From assembly GCF_001347015.1 (NCBI RefSeq), contig NZ_CFGI01000001.1:186001-250000 (forward strand): DNA of 64,000 nt, given 5' to 3'. Both the position numbers and the translations under genes were made by a program. Under the pieces are notes generated by a model that did no database searches, was not told the DNA's origin, and saw only the letters and a program-made list of their open reading frames with translations. Origin of the DNA: Streptococcus pneumoniae. GTDB lineage: Bacteria; Bacillota; Bacilli; Lactobacillales; Streptococcaceae. This document shows, one piece after another, positions 28,491 through 39,959 of the stretch. Within the stretch, counting starts at the first letter, position 1, and the number at the start of each line of letters is the position of its first letter.

Positions 28491-30506
28491 TTAATCTAAA
28501 TGTTCTTTCTTTTCCAGATGAAGGGCAATCAGGCGCCATTCTGGATCCTTTTGCCAGCCTTCAATAGAACTAATGTAACTAGCAACTTTTCTGGCTTCTT
28601 CTAAAATCGGAAAATCCTCGATAATATCAGCCACTTGGAACTCTGGAAGTCCTGACTGTCTGGTTCCAAAAATCTCGCCAGAACCACGCATTTTTAAATC
28701 TTCTTCGGCCAGAACAAATCCATTGGTGGTTTCTGTCATGATGCGCATGCGGTCTTTCCCAGAATCCGTCTTGGGATTGGCAACGAGAACTGCATAAGAC
28801 TGCTTATCTCCCCGACCCACACGACCTCTAAGCTGGTGAAGCTGGCTTAGACCGAAGCGATCGGCATCCATGATAATCATGACGGTCGCATTTGGAACGT
28901 TAACCCCGACCTCGATAACCGTTGTCGAAACCAGAATATCCGTTTTTTGCTCTTTGAACTCCTGCATAATCTGGTCTTTTTCATCACTCTTCATCTTACC
29001 ATGTAGAAGAGCCACCTCTGCCTTGCCTGCAAAATGAGCCGTCAACTCCTCTGATAAGGCAATGGCATTTTTCAAATCCAGAGCCTCTGATTCTTCAATC
29101 AAGGGAGAGATGACATAGGCTTGAGAACCTTTTTGGATTTCCCCCTCTAACCAAGTCAAGACCTGTGGTAGTTGCTCATGCTTGATCCAGCGTGTCACAA
29201 TAGGCTTCCGCCCTGCTGGCATCTGGTCGATAATGGAAACATCCATATCTCCGAAGGCTGTGATGGCCAGCGTCCGTGGAATGGGAGTCGCCGTCATCAT
29301 GAGGACATCTGGATTGTCGCCTTTTTCTCGTAAAATACGCCTTTGTCCCACACCAAAACGGTGCTGCTCATCAATAATAATCAAGCCAAGACGAGCATAC
29401 TCCACCCCATCCTGAATCAGAGCGTGGGTTCCAATAATCAAATCAGCCTCACCCTTGGCAATAGTCTCCAAGACTTCTCTCTTTTCTGCAGCTTTCAAGG
29501 AACCTGTCAAAAGAGCTAGTTTCAAGTCTGGAAAGAGGTTCTGTAAACTCTCAAAATGTTGCTCTGCGAGGATTTCTGTTGGTACCATTAGGGCAGCCTG
29601 ATAACCAGCTGTCACTGCCGCAAACATGGCCAAGCCAGCGACTACCGTTTTTCCGCTCCCCACATCTCCTTGCAAGAGACGATTCATGTGGTGGTCCGAC
29701 TTCATGTCAGTTAAAATTTCCTGCAAACTCTTTTCCTGAGCTTGGGTCAGGGCAAAAGGTAGATTTTCTTTAACTGCTGTCACCTTTTCCTGAGACCAAT
29801 TCAGAACCAGACCGCTTCCTTGAACTCTATTTTCAGACTTGAGCGTCTGCAACTGCATTTGGAAATAAAAGAGTTCCTCAAACTTGATACGGCGAAGGGC
29901 CTGCTTGTATTCTGCCAAATCCTTTGGAAAATGCATGGCACGGACTGCCTGACAACGGGACATGAGTTTGTATTTGTCCAGCAAGGACTGGGGAAGATTT
30001 TCCTCTATCAAGAGGTCCAACCCCTGATCAAAAGCCGTCTTGATGACCTTGACCAGACTGGCCTGACTGATTCCCTGAGCCAAGCGATAGACAGGCTGGA
30101 GGTCATCTTCCACCTGAGCCAGGACCTTCATCCCAGTCAGACTAGCCTTAGCACGGTCCCATTTTCCAAAAACAGCAAGGGTAGCTCCCAATTCTATCTT
30201 ATCTGCTAGATAAGGCTGATTAAAAAAATTGACCGCAAAAACGACTTCTCCTTGCTTGAGGCTAAAACGCAGACGATTGCGCTTGAAACCATAATACTGG
30301 ACACTAGCAGGAGTCACGACTTGACCAGACAGAACCGCCTTTTCACCGTCTTCCAGCTCCAACACCTGCTTGGTTTTGAAATCTTCATAACGGAAAGGAA
30401 AGTAGAGCAAGAGGTCTTGCAAGTTTTCAATTCCTAGTTTGGCGTATTTTTCTGCTGACTTTGGTCCCACACCAGGCAAGACATGCAAGGGTTGATGTAG
30501 ATTCAT
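28491..30506 (-). CDS. recG: ATP-dependent DNA helicase RecG
   Basis: 671 residues, the usual size. RecG remodels stalled replication forks and migrates Holliday junctions. The N-terminal wedge/OB domain (about 1-230, starting with the helix-hairpin LPGVGPKSAEKY) is followed by helicase motifs: Walker A GDVGSGKTVVAGL, DEQH box in LIIIDEQHRFG, TATPIPRTL, and motif VI LRGRVGRGDKQSY. Lies 18 bases after alr and is probably in its operon. Confidence 0.97.
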   Translation of the reverse strand: MNLHQPLHVLPGVGPKSAEKYAKLGIENLQDLLLYFPFRYEDFKTKQVLELEDGEKAVLSGQVVTPASVQYYGFKRNRLRFSLKQGEVVFAVNFFNQPYLADKIELGATLAVFGKWDRAKASLTGMKVLAQVEDDLQPVYRLAQGISQASLVKVIKTAFDQGLDLLIEENLPQSLLDKYKLMSRCQAVRAMHFPKDLAEYKQALRRIKFEELFYFQMQLQTLKSENRVQGSGLVLNWSQEKVTAVKENLPFALTQAQEKSLQEILTDMKSDHHMNRLLQGDVGSGKTVVAGLAMFAAVTAGYQAALMVPTEILAEQHFESLQNLFPDLKLALLTGSLKAAEKREVLETIAKGEADLIIGTHALIQDGVEYARLGLIIIDEQHRFGVGQRRILREKGDNPDVLMMTATPIPRTLAITAFGDMDVSIIDQMPAGRKPIVTRWIKHEQLPQVLTWLEGEIQKGSQAYVISPLIEESEALDLKNAIALSEELTAHFAGKAEVALLHGKMKSDEKDQIMQEFKEQKTDILVSTTVIEVGVNVPNATVMIIMDADRFGLSQLHQLRGRVGRGDKQSYAVLVANPKTDSGKDRMRIMTETTNGFVLAEEDLKMRGSGEIFGTRQSGLPEFQVADIIEDFPILEEARKVASYISSIEGWQKDPEWRLIALHLEKKEHLD

Positions 30507-30524
30507 GCTCCACTCCTTTCTTTT

Positions 30525-31628
30525 CTAATCATATTCTCTCGGAATACGGTCACTGAGGAGACAAACCACCTCATAGTTAATAGTCCCACGGTAGGTCGCT
30601 ACCTGAGTAGCTGTAATTTCCTTGCCCCCGTTAGAACCAATCAAAGTTACCTTGGTTCCGAGTGGGTAAGGCTTAGGCAGACGAATGGTGATTTGGTCCA
30701 TCGAAACCCTGCCGACGATTGGGCAAGCTTGCCCATCTACCAAGACGGAGAAATTCTGCATGTCACGTGTCCAACCATCCGCATAGCCGATTGGCACAGT
30801 CGCGATGACTTGCTCGCTATCTGTCTGATAAGTTGCTCCGTAGCCCATATAAGCTCCAGCTGAAACTGTCTTGACATGGATCAGAGCAGACTCCAAGAAC
30901 AAGGCTGGTGTCAAGTCATAGGGTAAATCCAAGGCATCTCCACTTGGATTGAGACCATACATGGCGTCTCCCATACGAACCGCATTGAAAATAGTCTCTG
31001 CATGCCAAAGAGTCGTTGCCGAGTTGCTGGCATGAACCAGCTCTGGCACTTCCTTCATACTAGCCAAAATAGATTTAAACCGTTCCAACTGCTCATTAAA
31101 ATAGTCATCTGATTCCTCATCAGCAGTCGCAAAATGGGTAAAAATCCCCTCAACATGAGCACCATGTTGTTGGAGCAAGTCTTGAGCCTGATCAGCCTCA
31201 CAAGCCTCTCGAAAACCAATCCGTCCCATGCCTGAGTCAATCTTGAGGTGAACTATCAAACCAGATAAATCTACTTCCTTATCTAAGAGTGCTTGAATCC
31301 ACTCCAGTCCAGCCACTGTCAAGGTGATGTCATATTCTTTAGCTAGAGTAACAGCTTCGATTTCAGACACTCCTAAAATAAGGATTGGCTTGCTGAGTCC
31401 AGCCTGTCTGAGTTCAATGGCTTCATCGATATTGGAAACGCAAAAGCCATCGACATCATCTTGAATCGCCTTGGCAACGGCAACAGCCCCATGTCCATAG
31501 GCATTGGCCTTGACCACAGCCCACTTGAGCGTTCCTTGAGGGATATGAGCCCCCATTTGCTGAATATTGTGTCGAATAGCTCCCAGATGAATCAGAGCCT
31601 TGGTTGGTCTATGCGGACTAGCTTTCAT
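30525..31628 (-). CDS. alr: alanine racemase
   Basis: PLP enzyme interconverting L- and D-alanine for peptidoglycan. The ATG at 31628 gives 367 residues. The PLP lysine is in [11 protein letters not shown] near the N-terminus. The C-terminal beta domain has GYGATYQTD and the catalytic-tyrosine region GYADGWTRD. The start overlaps the acpS stop by 11 bases, indicating translational coupling. Confidence 0.97.
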   Translation of the reverse strand: MKASPHRPTKALIHLGAIRHNIQQMGAHIPQGTLKWAVVKANAYGHGAVAVAKAIQDDVDGFCVSNIDEAIELRQAGLSKPILILGVSEIEAVTLAKEYDITLTVAGLEWIQALLDKEVDLSGLIVHLKIDSGMGRIGFREACEADQAQDLLQQHGAHVEGIFTHFATADEESDDYFNEQLERFKSILASMKEVPELVHASNSATTLWHAETIFNAVRMGDAMYGLNPSGDALDLPYDLTPALFLESALIHVKTVSAGAYMGYGATYQTDSEQVIATVPIGYADGWTRDMQNFSVLVDGQACPIVGRVSMDQITIRLPKPYPLGTKVTLIGSNGGKEITATQVATYRGTINYEVVCLLSDRIPREYD

Positions 31629-31980
31629 GATTTTCCTCCAAAATGACACTGGCTGTCACAAACTGATCTGTATGGCTGATAGACAGCCAAATCTTTCCTG
31701 AAAATGGTGCCTGACTAAAATAAGGTGCTCCGCGTTCATTGTTTAAGACTTCCAAATCCTGAAAACCGAGCCTGCCAATTCCCGTTCCTATGGCCTTAGA
31801 AAATGCTTCTTTAGCCGACCAGCGACCAGCTAAATATTCAATCTGCCTGCGTCCTTTGAGACTGGTGAAGCGCTCCATTTCCTTAGCGGTCAGCACGCGC
31901 TTAGCAAATCCTTCATGTCGTGTAACTGCACTTTCTATCGAAGCCAATTCTTCGATGTCAATTCCGTGTCCAACTATCAT
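31618..31980 (-). CDS. acpS: holo-acyl-carrier-protein synthase
   Basis: Transfers phosphopantetheine from CoA to acyl carrier protein for fatty acid synthesis. 120 residues from [15 protein letters not shown]; the Asp of GIDIEE and the Glu of [10 protein letters not shown] are the metal-binding residues, and [12 protein letters not shown] ends the fold. An ATG two codons earlier is also possible, and the Shine-Dalgarno is weak (GATGAGA). Longer upstream frames run into the aro gene and are not real. Confidence 0.95.
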   Translation of the reverse strand: MIVGHGIDIEELASIESAVTRHEGFAKRVLTAKEMERFTSLKGRRQIEYLAGRWSAKEAFSKAIGTGIGRLGFQDLEVLNNERGAPYFSQAPFSGKIWLSISHTDQFVTASVILEENHES

Positions 31981-31991
31981 TCTCATCAAAA

Positions 31992-32020
31992 GGAGTTGAG
32001 ATTCCCCAACTCCATCCTTT
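31992..32020 (-). terminator. weak terminator-like hairpin between the second aro gene and acpS
   Basis: GGAGTTG and CAACTCC pair round an 8-base loop; on the minus strand CTCCTTTTG follows. It may reduce read-through into acpS or act as leader structure. Confidence 0.4.
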
Positions 32021-32024
32021 TCAC

Positions 32025-33056
32025 TTATTTTGTCAAGGTAGTATAGATTTCTTCTACCAAAGCCTCTGTATTTTCCCAACCTAGGCAAGGGTCAGTAATA
32101 GAGCAACCAAAAACCTCTGGTTGATTTTGACGACCATCTGCTAGGTAAGATTCAATCATAAAGCCTCGAACCGTCTTTTTGATTTTCTCATTCCAATCAC
32201 GATTTTGCAAGGTCTGGCGAACAATTCGAATCTGCTCCATATATTGCTTGCCTGAGTTATCATGGTTGGTGTCAATGAGGATAAAAGGATTTTCAAGTCC
32301 CATAGTTTCATAGCGTTCAATGGCTTGGAGTAGGTTTTCATAGTAGTAATTCGGCATATAATTGCCATACTCGTTAACTGCTCCACGGAGGATGACATGG
32401 GACAAAGGATTACCTGAAGTCTCAACTTCCTGCCCATGATAAAGGAAGGTTTGCTTGTTTTGAGCAGCATAGATGGCGTTAAACATAACACCCAAATTTC
32501 CTGAGGTTGGATTTTTCATCCCTACTGGTGCATCAATCCCAGAAGCCACAAAGCGGTGCTCTTGGTCTTCCACAGAACGAGCTCCAACGGCATGGTAGCT
32601 GACCAAGTCATCCACCAAGATTAGATTTGACGGATAAAGCATCTCATCTGCCGTCGTCAAACCAGTCTCTGTAATCACGCGGTAGTGCAACTGGCGCACA
32701 GCCTGCAAACCGTTAATCAGGCTTGGAGCCTTAGAAGTATCTGGCTGGTGAACCAACCCTTTATAGCCGTCTCCGTTAGTACGAGGCTTAGCAGTATACA
32801 CGCGCATAACCATGAAAATCTTGTCCGCTACCCTCTTTTGCAAGGCGGATAAACGTCGAGCATATTCCAAGACAGCCTCTTCATTATCAGAAGAGCAAGG
32901 ACCAATCACCAAGAGAATACGGTCATCTTCCCCTGAAATAATGTCTGCCAATTCTCTATCACGGCTTTCCTTGAGTCTCAAGGCTTCCGCAGACAATTGG
33001 GTTTCAGCCTTGATGACTTCCATATCGATTTCTTGACCTTTTTCAATAAATGCCAT
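32025..33056 (-). CDS. aroF: 3-deoxy-7-phosphoheptulonate (DAHP) synthase, copy 2
   Basis: First enzyme of the shikimate pathway, condensing phosphoenolpyruvate and erythrose-4-phosphate. 343 residues, class I AroF/G/H type: [50 protein letters not shown], and C-terminal SITDPCLGW. It is a tandem paralogue of the gene just upstream (gap one base), with highly similar protein motifs but distinct N-termini. The two may differ in feedback inhibition by aromatic amino acids, which the sequence does not show. Confidence 0.95.
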   Translation of the reverse strand: MAFIEKGQEIDMEVIKAETQLSAEALRLKESRDRELADIISGEDDRILLVIGPCSSDNEEAVLEYARRLSALQKRVADKIFMVMRVYTAKPRTNGDGYKGLVHQPDTSKAPSLINGLQAVRQLHYRVITETGLTTADEMLYPSNLILVDDLVSYHAVGARSVEDQEHRFVASGIDAPVGMKNPTSGNLGVMFNAIYAAQNKQTFLYHGQEVETSGNPLSHVILRGAVNEYGNYMPNYYYENLLQAIERYETMGLENPFILIDTNHDNSGKQYMEQIRIVRQTLQNRDWNEKIKKTVRGFMIESYLADGRQNQPEVFGCSITDPCLGWENTEALVEEIYTTLTK

Positions 33057-33057
33057 C

Positions 33058-34089
33058 TTATTCTCCTAACGTTTTGTAAATTTCTCTGACAAGGGCTTCT
33101 GTGTTATCCCAACCCAGGCAAGGGTCTGTGATAGACTTGCCAAATACTTCTGGCTCATTTTGTCGACCATCTTCCAGATAAGACTCAATCATAAAACCAC
33201 GAACGAACTGCTTGATTTTTTCATTCCAAGCACGGTTAATCAAGGTCTGGCGGACAATTCGGATCTGTTCCATATACTGCTTGCCAGAATTGTCATGATT
33301 GGTATCAATGATGATAAAAGGATTTTCCAAGCCCATTTTCTCATATTGGGCAATGGTATCAATTAAATTGTCATAATAGTAGTTGGGAATATTTTTTCCA
33401 TATTCATTAAGAGCACCACGAAGAATGGCGTGCGAAAGCGGGTTCCCAGTTGTTTCCACTTCTTTTCCTAGAAAAAGGAAGCTTTGTTTGTTTTGAGCAG
33501 CATAAATCCCATTAAACATGACATTGAGATTTCCAGAGGTTGGATTTTTAAAACCAGTAGAAAATCCTGCCCCACTTGCCACAAAGCGGTGTTGCTGATC
33601 TTCAACTGAACGAGCACCAACCGCCATATAAGAAATCAAATCATCTACAAGCGGCAGATTTTCAGGATAAAGCATTTCATCAGCAGTTGTCATACCTGTT
33701 TCCGTGATGACACGATAGTGAAGATGGCGAACGGCTTTGATTCCGTTGATGAGGCTTGGCGCTTCTGTCGCGTTAGGCTGGTGAATCAAGCCCTTATAGC
33801 CATCTCCGTTGGTACGAGGTTTGGCAGTGTAAACACGCATCACCATAAAGATACGATCTGCTACTTCTTCTTGTAGGACTGCCAAACGCTTAGCGTACTC
33901 AAGAACAGCTTCTTCATTGTCAGATGAGCATGGCCCGATTACCAAGAGAATTCGTTGGTCTTCTCCACGTATAATGGCTTCTAGCTCTTGATCACGCTGT
34001 GATTTTCTCTCCAAAGCCCGACCTTCTAATTTTGACAAGGCACGAACTTCTTCAATATTTATTTTAGGACTTTTTGCTGTAAATACCAT
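33058..34089 (-). CDS. aroG: 3-deoxy-7-phosphoheptulonate (DAHP) synthase, copy 1
   Basis: 343-residue paralogue of the following gene, same class I motifs ([42 protein letters not shown]). All active-site segments are conserved in both copies, so both are probably active. First gene of the aro-aro-acpS-alr-recG run, with a hairpin separating it from secA. Confidence 0.95.
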   Translation of the reverse strand: MVFTAKSPKINIEEVRALSKLEGRALERKSQRDQELEAIIRGEDQRILLVIGPCSSDNEEAVLEYAKRLAVLQEEVADRIFMVMRVYTAKPRTNGDGYKGLIHQPNATEAPSLINGIKAVRHLHYRVITETGMTTADEMLYPENLPLVDDLISYMAVGARSVEDQQHRFVASGAGFSTGFKNPTSGNLNVMFNGIYAAQNKQSFLFLGKEVETTGNPLSHAILRGALNEYGKNIPNYYYDNLIDTIAQYEKMGLENPFIIIDTNHDNSGKQYMEQIRIVRQTLINRAWNEKIKQFVRGFMIESYLEDGRQNEPEVFGKSITDPCLGWDNTEALVREIYKTLGE

Positions 34090-34112
34090 AACTCATCTCC
34101 TTATAAAGCAAA

Positions 34113-34151
34113 CGGATACCAAGTAAAAATTTACTTTTCACAAGGTATCCG
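34113..34151 (-). terminator. hairpin between secA and the aro operon
   Basis: CGGATACC and GGTATCCG (8 bp) with an inner AGTAAA/TTTACT pairing; followed on the minus strand by TTTGCTTT. Probable secA terminator or partial read-through point. Confidence 0.55.
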
Positions 34152-34169
34152 CCTCTAAACTATCTCATT

Positions 34170-36683
<2,514 letters not shown>

Positions 36684-36779
36684 GTTTTTCCTTACTTTAA
36701 ATTCCGAATATTTTAGAATGTTCTTTTAATTTTAGCACAATTACTGATTATTTTCAAGGAAGAATCCCCATTTTGAAAA

Positions 36780-36812
36780 GGAAAAAGAGGCTAGTTTCCA
36801 AGCTAACCTCTC
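36780..36812 (-). terminator. terminator of the Rgg/SHP-linked operon
   Basis: On the minus strand GAGGTTAG pairs with CTAGCCTC (one G-U) round an 8-base loop, followed by TTTTTCC. It ends the 39623-36829 operon. Confidence 0.75.
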
Positions 36813-36828
36813 TGACTTTTATGATGCT

Positions 36829-37119
36829 TTAATTGCCAACAAAAATCGGCAAAATCGCAAATAGGATAAATAGATTTATCCAAAGAGAAAAACAGCAGAT
36901 CAATCCAAAAACAAAGAGACTGACTTTCTTGGACAGCAAGGCCATCAAAATCGACAGAATTCCAAAAACTAGCAAGACTTTCTGTATGCTGAAGAGGTCA
37001 ATCTTCCCCCCCAGAATCGGACTGCCCCAAGGAAGAAAGAAGAAAGCAATCCAGATCAACAGAACTAAACCAATATAGACCTTAGAATAGCGTGTAATAA
37101 ATGATTTTAGATGTGCCAT
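36829..37119 (-). CDS. small membrane protein of the Rgg/SHP-linked operon
   Basis: 96 residues with three predicted membrane helices (about 14-32, 44-62, 68-92). No family recognised. Last gene of the operon, 10 bases after the ABC ATPase, before a terminator. By analogy to peptide export loci it could be an immunity or accessory protein, but nothing in the sequence proves this. Confidence 0.65.
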   Translation of the reverse strand: MAHLKSFITRYSKVYIGLVLLIWIAFFFLPWGSPILGGKIDLFSIQKVLLVFGILSILMALLSKKVSLFVFGLICCFSLWINLFILFAILPIFVGN

Positions 37120-37129
37120 AAGCTACCTC

Positions 37130-37780
37130 CTAGGATTGTATATCCTTTATATATTGTATATGTCCGTTTTCGACAACTAATACATCTGTACAAAGATCTG
37201 AAATATCTTCCGATATGTGTGACGTCAGGATAACCAGACTATTTTCTTTTTTCAGGTAAGATAAAATGACCTGTTTGGTTAACCTCACACTCTTCTCATC
37301 TAAAGCATTCATAGGTTCATCGAGAAAGAGTATAGATGGTTCGGCAATAAAGGCTTGAATCAAGGCCATTTTTTGTTTCGTTCCTAAGGATAAATGACGG
37401 TACTCAACGTCTTCAAATTCCTGTAAATCATAATATTGGATCCAATCGGCAATTCTTTTTTCCGTAACTTTAGATGAAAAACACCTTAACAATTCCAAAT
37501 TTTCTCTAAGGGATAAATGAGATAAAAACTCGACTTTTTCAATTAAAACCCCTGCATCCTGAATATAATGATTTTTTATCCCATAGACTTCCCCATCTTG
37601 AAGAACTTTTCCTTTATCAAGCTTAATATAACCAGCAAGTATCTTTAAAAGAACTGTCTTACCAGATCCATTATCACCTTTAAGACCATAAATATTTCCT
37701 GATTGAAAGACCAGATTCAACTCATTTAAAATAGGTCTTTTCCCATAAATTTTCTGTCCATTTATAATTTCAAGTCTCAT
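37130..37780 (-). CDS. ABC transporter ATP-binding protein
   Basis: 216 residues. Walker A GDNGSGKTVLLK, a signature LSLGTKQKMAL (variant of LSGGQ), Walker B ILFLDEPMNALD, and the switch His in LTSHISED. Belongs to the bacteriocin/lantibiotic-type exporters that pair with separate small permeases. The two membrane proteins directly upstream (38425 and 39209) are its likely partners, exporting or giving resistance to the small secreted protein encoded first in the operon. Confidence 0.9.
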   Translation of the reverse strand: MRLEIINGQKIYGKRPILNELNLVFQSGNIYGLKGDNGSGKTVLLKILAGYIKLDKGKVLQDGEVYGIKNHYIQDAGVLIEKVEFLSHLSLRENLELLRCFSSKVTEKRIADWIQYYDLQEFEDVEYRHLSLGTKQKMALIQAFIAEPSILFLDEPMNALDEKSVRLTKQVILSYLKKENSLVILTSHISEDISDLCTDVLVVENGHIQYIKDIQS

Positions 37781-37783
37781 CGT

Positions 37784-38425
37784 TTATCCTTTCTTAAATT
37801 TCTCTTCCAAGCGACTAACAATCAACATAACTAATAAACTTAAGAGTACTAAATACACTGTTACAATATGATCCATCATCCATTCTTGTCCCACAAATGC
37901 TAAAAAATAGAGAAAAAAGGAAAAACCAGCGCCCGCACTAATAAGTGCTATCAGATAAGACAGTAGTAAGTACAAGATCATTAACTGAGCAAGTAAAAAG
38001 AAAAGTGCGACTGTTTTGAAATGAATTCCTAGAGGAAGTAAACCAAGGAACCAGACAAATAAATCTTGAATAAAAAATTTAGAGATGACAACCAATCGTT
38101 TCCTTGTATAATCGAAAAAGGAGGTTGATTGATAGCGGATCAAGTGATGGTAATGGTCTGCCAAATCAGTTTCAAGTAAAATGACAGAGAGCCATCCTAC
38201 CATGAAAAGCGAAAGATTTAACAAGAGTTTGGGGATTTCTAAATTCGCTTCAGAATAGTCATTATAGGAAAAGATTGAAATCAATTCCCTCTTGAAAAAG
38301 AGAAAAACATCCTGCTTTTGAACCGCTATTGACAATAGATAGTTAATCAAAATCATCATCAGAACTATACGAAGTAGTAAAACGATCTTTCTCTTTAGCC
38401 AAATATTGTTAAAGTTCTTAAACAT
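37784..38425 (-). CDS. ABC-type membrane protein 2 of the Rgg/SHP-linked operon
   Basis: About 213 residues, five to six predicted helices, hydrophobic throughout. I place the start at the ATG whose ATGTTTAA overlaps the upstream stop; ATGs at 38434 and 38461 are alternatives. No family motif recognised. Three bases separate it from the ATPase gene. Probable permease half with the preceding protein. Confidence 0.7.
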   Translation of the reverse strand: MFKNFNNIWLKRKIVLLLRIVLMMILINYLLSIAVQKQDVFLFFKRELISIFSYNDYSEANLEIPKLLLNLSLFMVGWLSVILLETDLADHYHHLIRYQSTSFFDYTRKRLVVISKFFIQDLFVWFLGLLPLGIHFKTVALFFLLAQLMILYLLLSYLIALISAGAGFSFFLYFLAFVGQEWMMDHIVTVYLVLLSLLVMLIVSRLEEKFKKG

Positions 38426-39209
38426 TATCTTCATATTTTTTAAGTACCATATAGGGGACAATATAAAGGATATAAGGAGTAAAGAGTCTCATCAAACTTA
38501 CATCCCCATAGCTAGCTTGCATCAAACTCGTCATAGGAACCATATAGTATGGCAAGATACTATAGAGCATCATAGAACCAAGCCAAAGAAACATCAAATA
38601 GGCAATTGCCGAACGAGTCACATTCCCTAAATAATCAACTATTTTAAAAAAATAGACTGCATTGATGAAAATACCGATTAGTAGGACACAAGTAAAGAAC
38701 AAATAGCTTGTTATCTCTCCATCTAGGAGCCTTTGTAAACTACTCCCATCAGAAAATAGAGAATTCCATTCAAGAGGAGAAAAAGTCCCAAAGAAATAAG
38801 TTAAAATTGCAATTATCAGCACAGTCACTAAATATATCACACAAGGGATACTTGCAAGTTGAAAAGTCAACTTTCTTTTTAACCCTTGATAACTCACTTC
38901 TCTTCCAATACTCAATCGTAAAACTTTATTTTTCAGCTCAATATATTGAAAACCTAGCAAAACAATGATGATTGGAATAATAAATGATTGATAAAAACCT
39001 AGATTGAACTGGAGAATACGAAAATCTAATGCTGATTTTAATAAGTCATTTTTAATTGCTTGTCCATCGAATTTAGCTAGATCGGGCGCATGAATATCAA
39101 AAAAGAAATAAGTCATCAAAACATCACGATAAACCAAAGCAAGAAAAAGCAAAGTAAGCAAGACATAAACAAATTTATGCCTTGCCAAAGTTAAGAGAGG
39201 AATCTTCAT
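38418..39209 (-). CDS. ABC-type membrane protein 1 of the Rgg/SHP-linked operon
   Basis: 263 residues with about six predicted membrane helices and an extracytoplasmic loop after the first helix (residues ~35-65). It overlaps the next membrane gene. Not similar in any motif I know, but its size and position fit the permease component of a small peptide exporter with the ATPase at 37130. Confidence 0.7.
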   Translation of the reverse strand: MKIPLLTLARHKFVYVLLTLLFLALVYRDVLMTYFFFDIHAPDLAKFDGQAIKNDLLKSALDFRILQFNLGFYQSFIIPIIIVLLGFQYIELKNKVLRLSIGREVSYQGLKRKLTFQLASIPCVIYLVTVLIIAILTYFFGTFSPLEWNSLFSDGSSLQRLLDGEITSYLFFTCVLLIGIFINAVYFFKIVDYLGNVTRSAIAYLMFLWLGSMMLYSILPYYMVPMTSLMQASYGDVSLMRLFTPYILYIVPYMVLKKYEDNV

Positions 39210-39230
39210 AAATTATACCTACTTTACGAA

Positions 39231-39623
39231 TTAATTTGGTGACCAACTACCTGAAATGGCAGCTGATAAATCCCACCAATTTTGTCTTGCCATATCTGCT
39301 GCATAAACATAGCCAACCGTTGCCCAATTACCATGAGTTGAACGAGTACCACAGGTTGTTAACGATTCTCCACTACGAGCTTCTCCATTAGAATTTACTA
39401 TACGATGCTTAACAGTCATGGGATGTAAATTTCTACAAGGATTTAAGTTCATGATATATTCCGCACCTTCATTTTCTTTGGTCAAATAACCTGTTCTCTT
39501 ATAACTGGTAGTAATAACAAAATTACTAAAAGCACCTATCTGATTTGCTTCTACGAAAGTAGTTCCAACAGCACTTATCATTAAAACAGGAATAACCATT
39601 TTCAATAATTTTTTAGTTTTCAT
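39231..39623 (-). CDS. small secreted protein of the Rgg/SHP-linked operon
   Basis: 130 residues with a Sec signal peptide (cleavage probably after FVEA, residue ~26), giving a mature protein of about 104 residues. It contains two cysteines (in LNPCRN and LTTCGT) that could form a disulfide, and ends GSWSPN. The C-terminal pattern recalls small secreted proteins of the DUF2712 type found beside ABC transporters; lactococcin-972-like bacteriocins are a weaker alternative. First structural gene after the SHP peptide gene (133-base gap) and before two permeases and an ATPase, so it is likely the product controlled by the Rgg/SHP pair. Confidence 0.6.
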   Translation of the reverse strand: MKTKKLLKMVIPVLMISAVGTTFVEANQIGAFSNFVITTSYKRTGYLTKENEGAEYIMNLNPCRNLHPMTVKHRIVNSNGEARSGESLTTCGTRSTHGNWATVGYVYAADMARQNWWDLSAAISGSWSPN

Positions 39624-39755
39624 TTTTTCTGTTTCCTTTCATTTTTTATTCAAGAAGATTCCTTATAACTTCTATTTTAAATATAGACTTATTCTAAACG
39701 ATGGTATATCATACAAATTCCTCCTTTACTTAATTATGTATGGACTCTAATTTCT

Positions 39756-39866
39756 TTATCCCCAAAACCACGTTTCAAACCAGATAAGTTGAATCCAACT
39801 CCAAATCAAAGATATAATAAATCCAGAGTTTTTCGGTAAATTCTTCAAATATTTTTTAAAGCCCAT
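39756..39866 (-). CDS. short hydrophobic quorum-sensing peptide (SHP) precursor
   Basis: A 36-residue peptide beginning MGFKKYLKNLPKNSGF and ending WFETWFWG. Positively charged N-terminus, hydrophobic Trp/Ile-rich C-terminal half with one Glu (E31): the plan of streptococcal SHPs, whose mature C-terminal octapeptide often begins with Asp or Glu. GGAGG sits eight bases before the ATG. It is divergent from an Rgg gene 93 bases away, the standard rgg-shp arrangement, and matches my memory of the pneumococcal Rgg1518 system. Export and maturation would use PptAB and Eep, uptake Ami; those genes are not in this window. Confidence 0.85.
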   Translation of the reverse strand: MGFKKYLKNLPKNSGFIISLIWSWIQLIWFETWFWG

Positions 39867-39903
39867 GACTTTTTCCCTCCTTTTTGATATAATAATACCA
39901 CCT

Positions 39904-39932
39904 TTTTCTACGTTTTTTATAAATGTAGAAAA
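39904..39932. promoter_or_regulatory. inverted repeat between shp and rgg, candidate Rgg operator
   Basis: TTTTCTAC (39904-39911) and GTAGAAAA (39925-39932) are perfect complements 13 bases apart, centred between the divergent start codons at 39866 and 39960. Rgg regulators bind dyads upstream of shp promoters, so this is the best candidate site. Followed on the plus strand by AGGAGG before rgg. Confidence 0.55.
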
Positions 39933-39959
39933 TATTCACATTTACCTAGGAGGAACAAT

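Noticed and set aside
28430-28500. CiaR-type direct repeat (TCTAAG...CTTAAG) upstream of the 20-residue peptide gene
   Set aside because: One repeat deviates and the distance to the -10 does not fit known CiaR promoters.
31980-32088. N-terminal extension of AcpS
   Set aside because: The extra residues are encoded in DNA that overlaps the end of the DAHP synthase gene and precede the conserved start [11 protein letters not shown].
39231-39623. Lactococcin 972-type bacteriocin
   Set aside because: No clear match to the His/Trp pattern of that family, and the adjoining transporter lacks the large permease usual for it; kept as unknown secreted protein.
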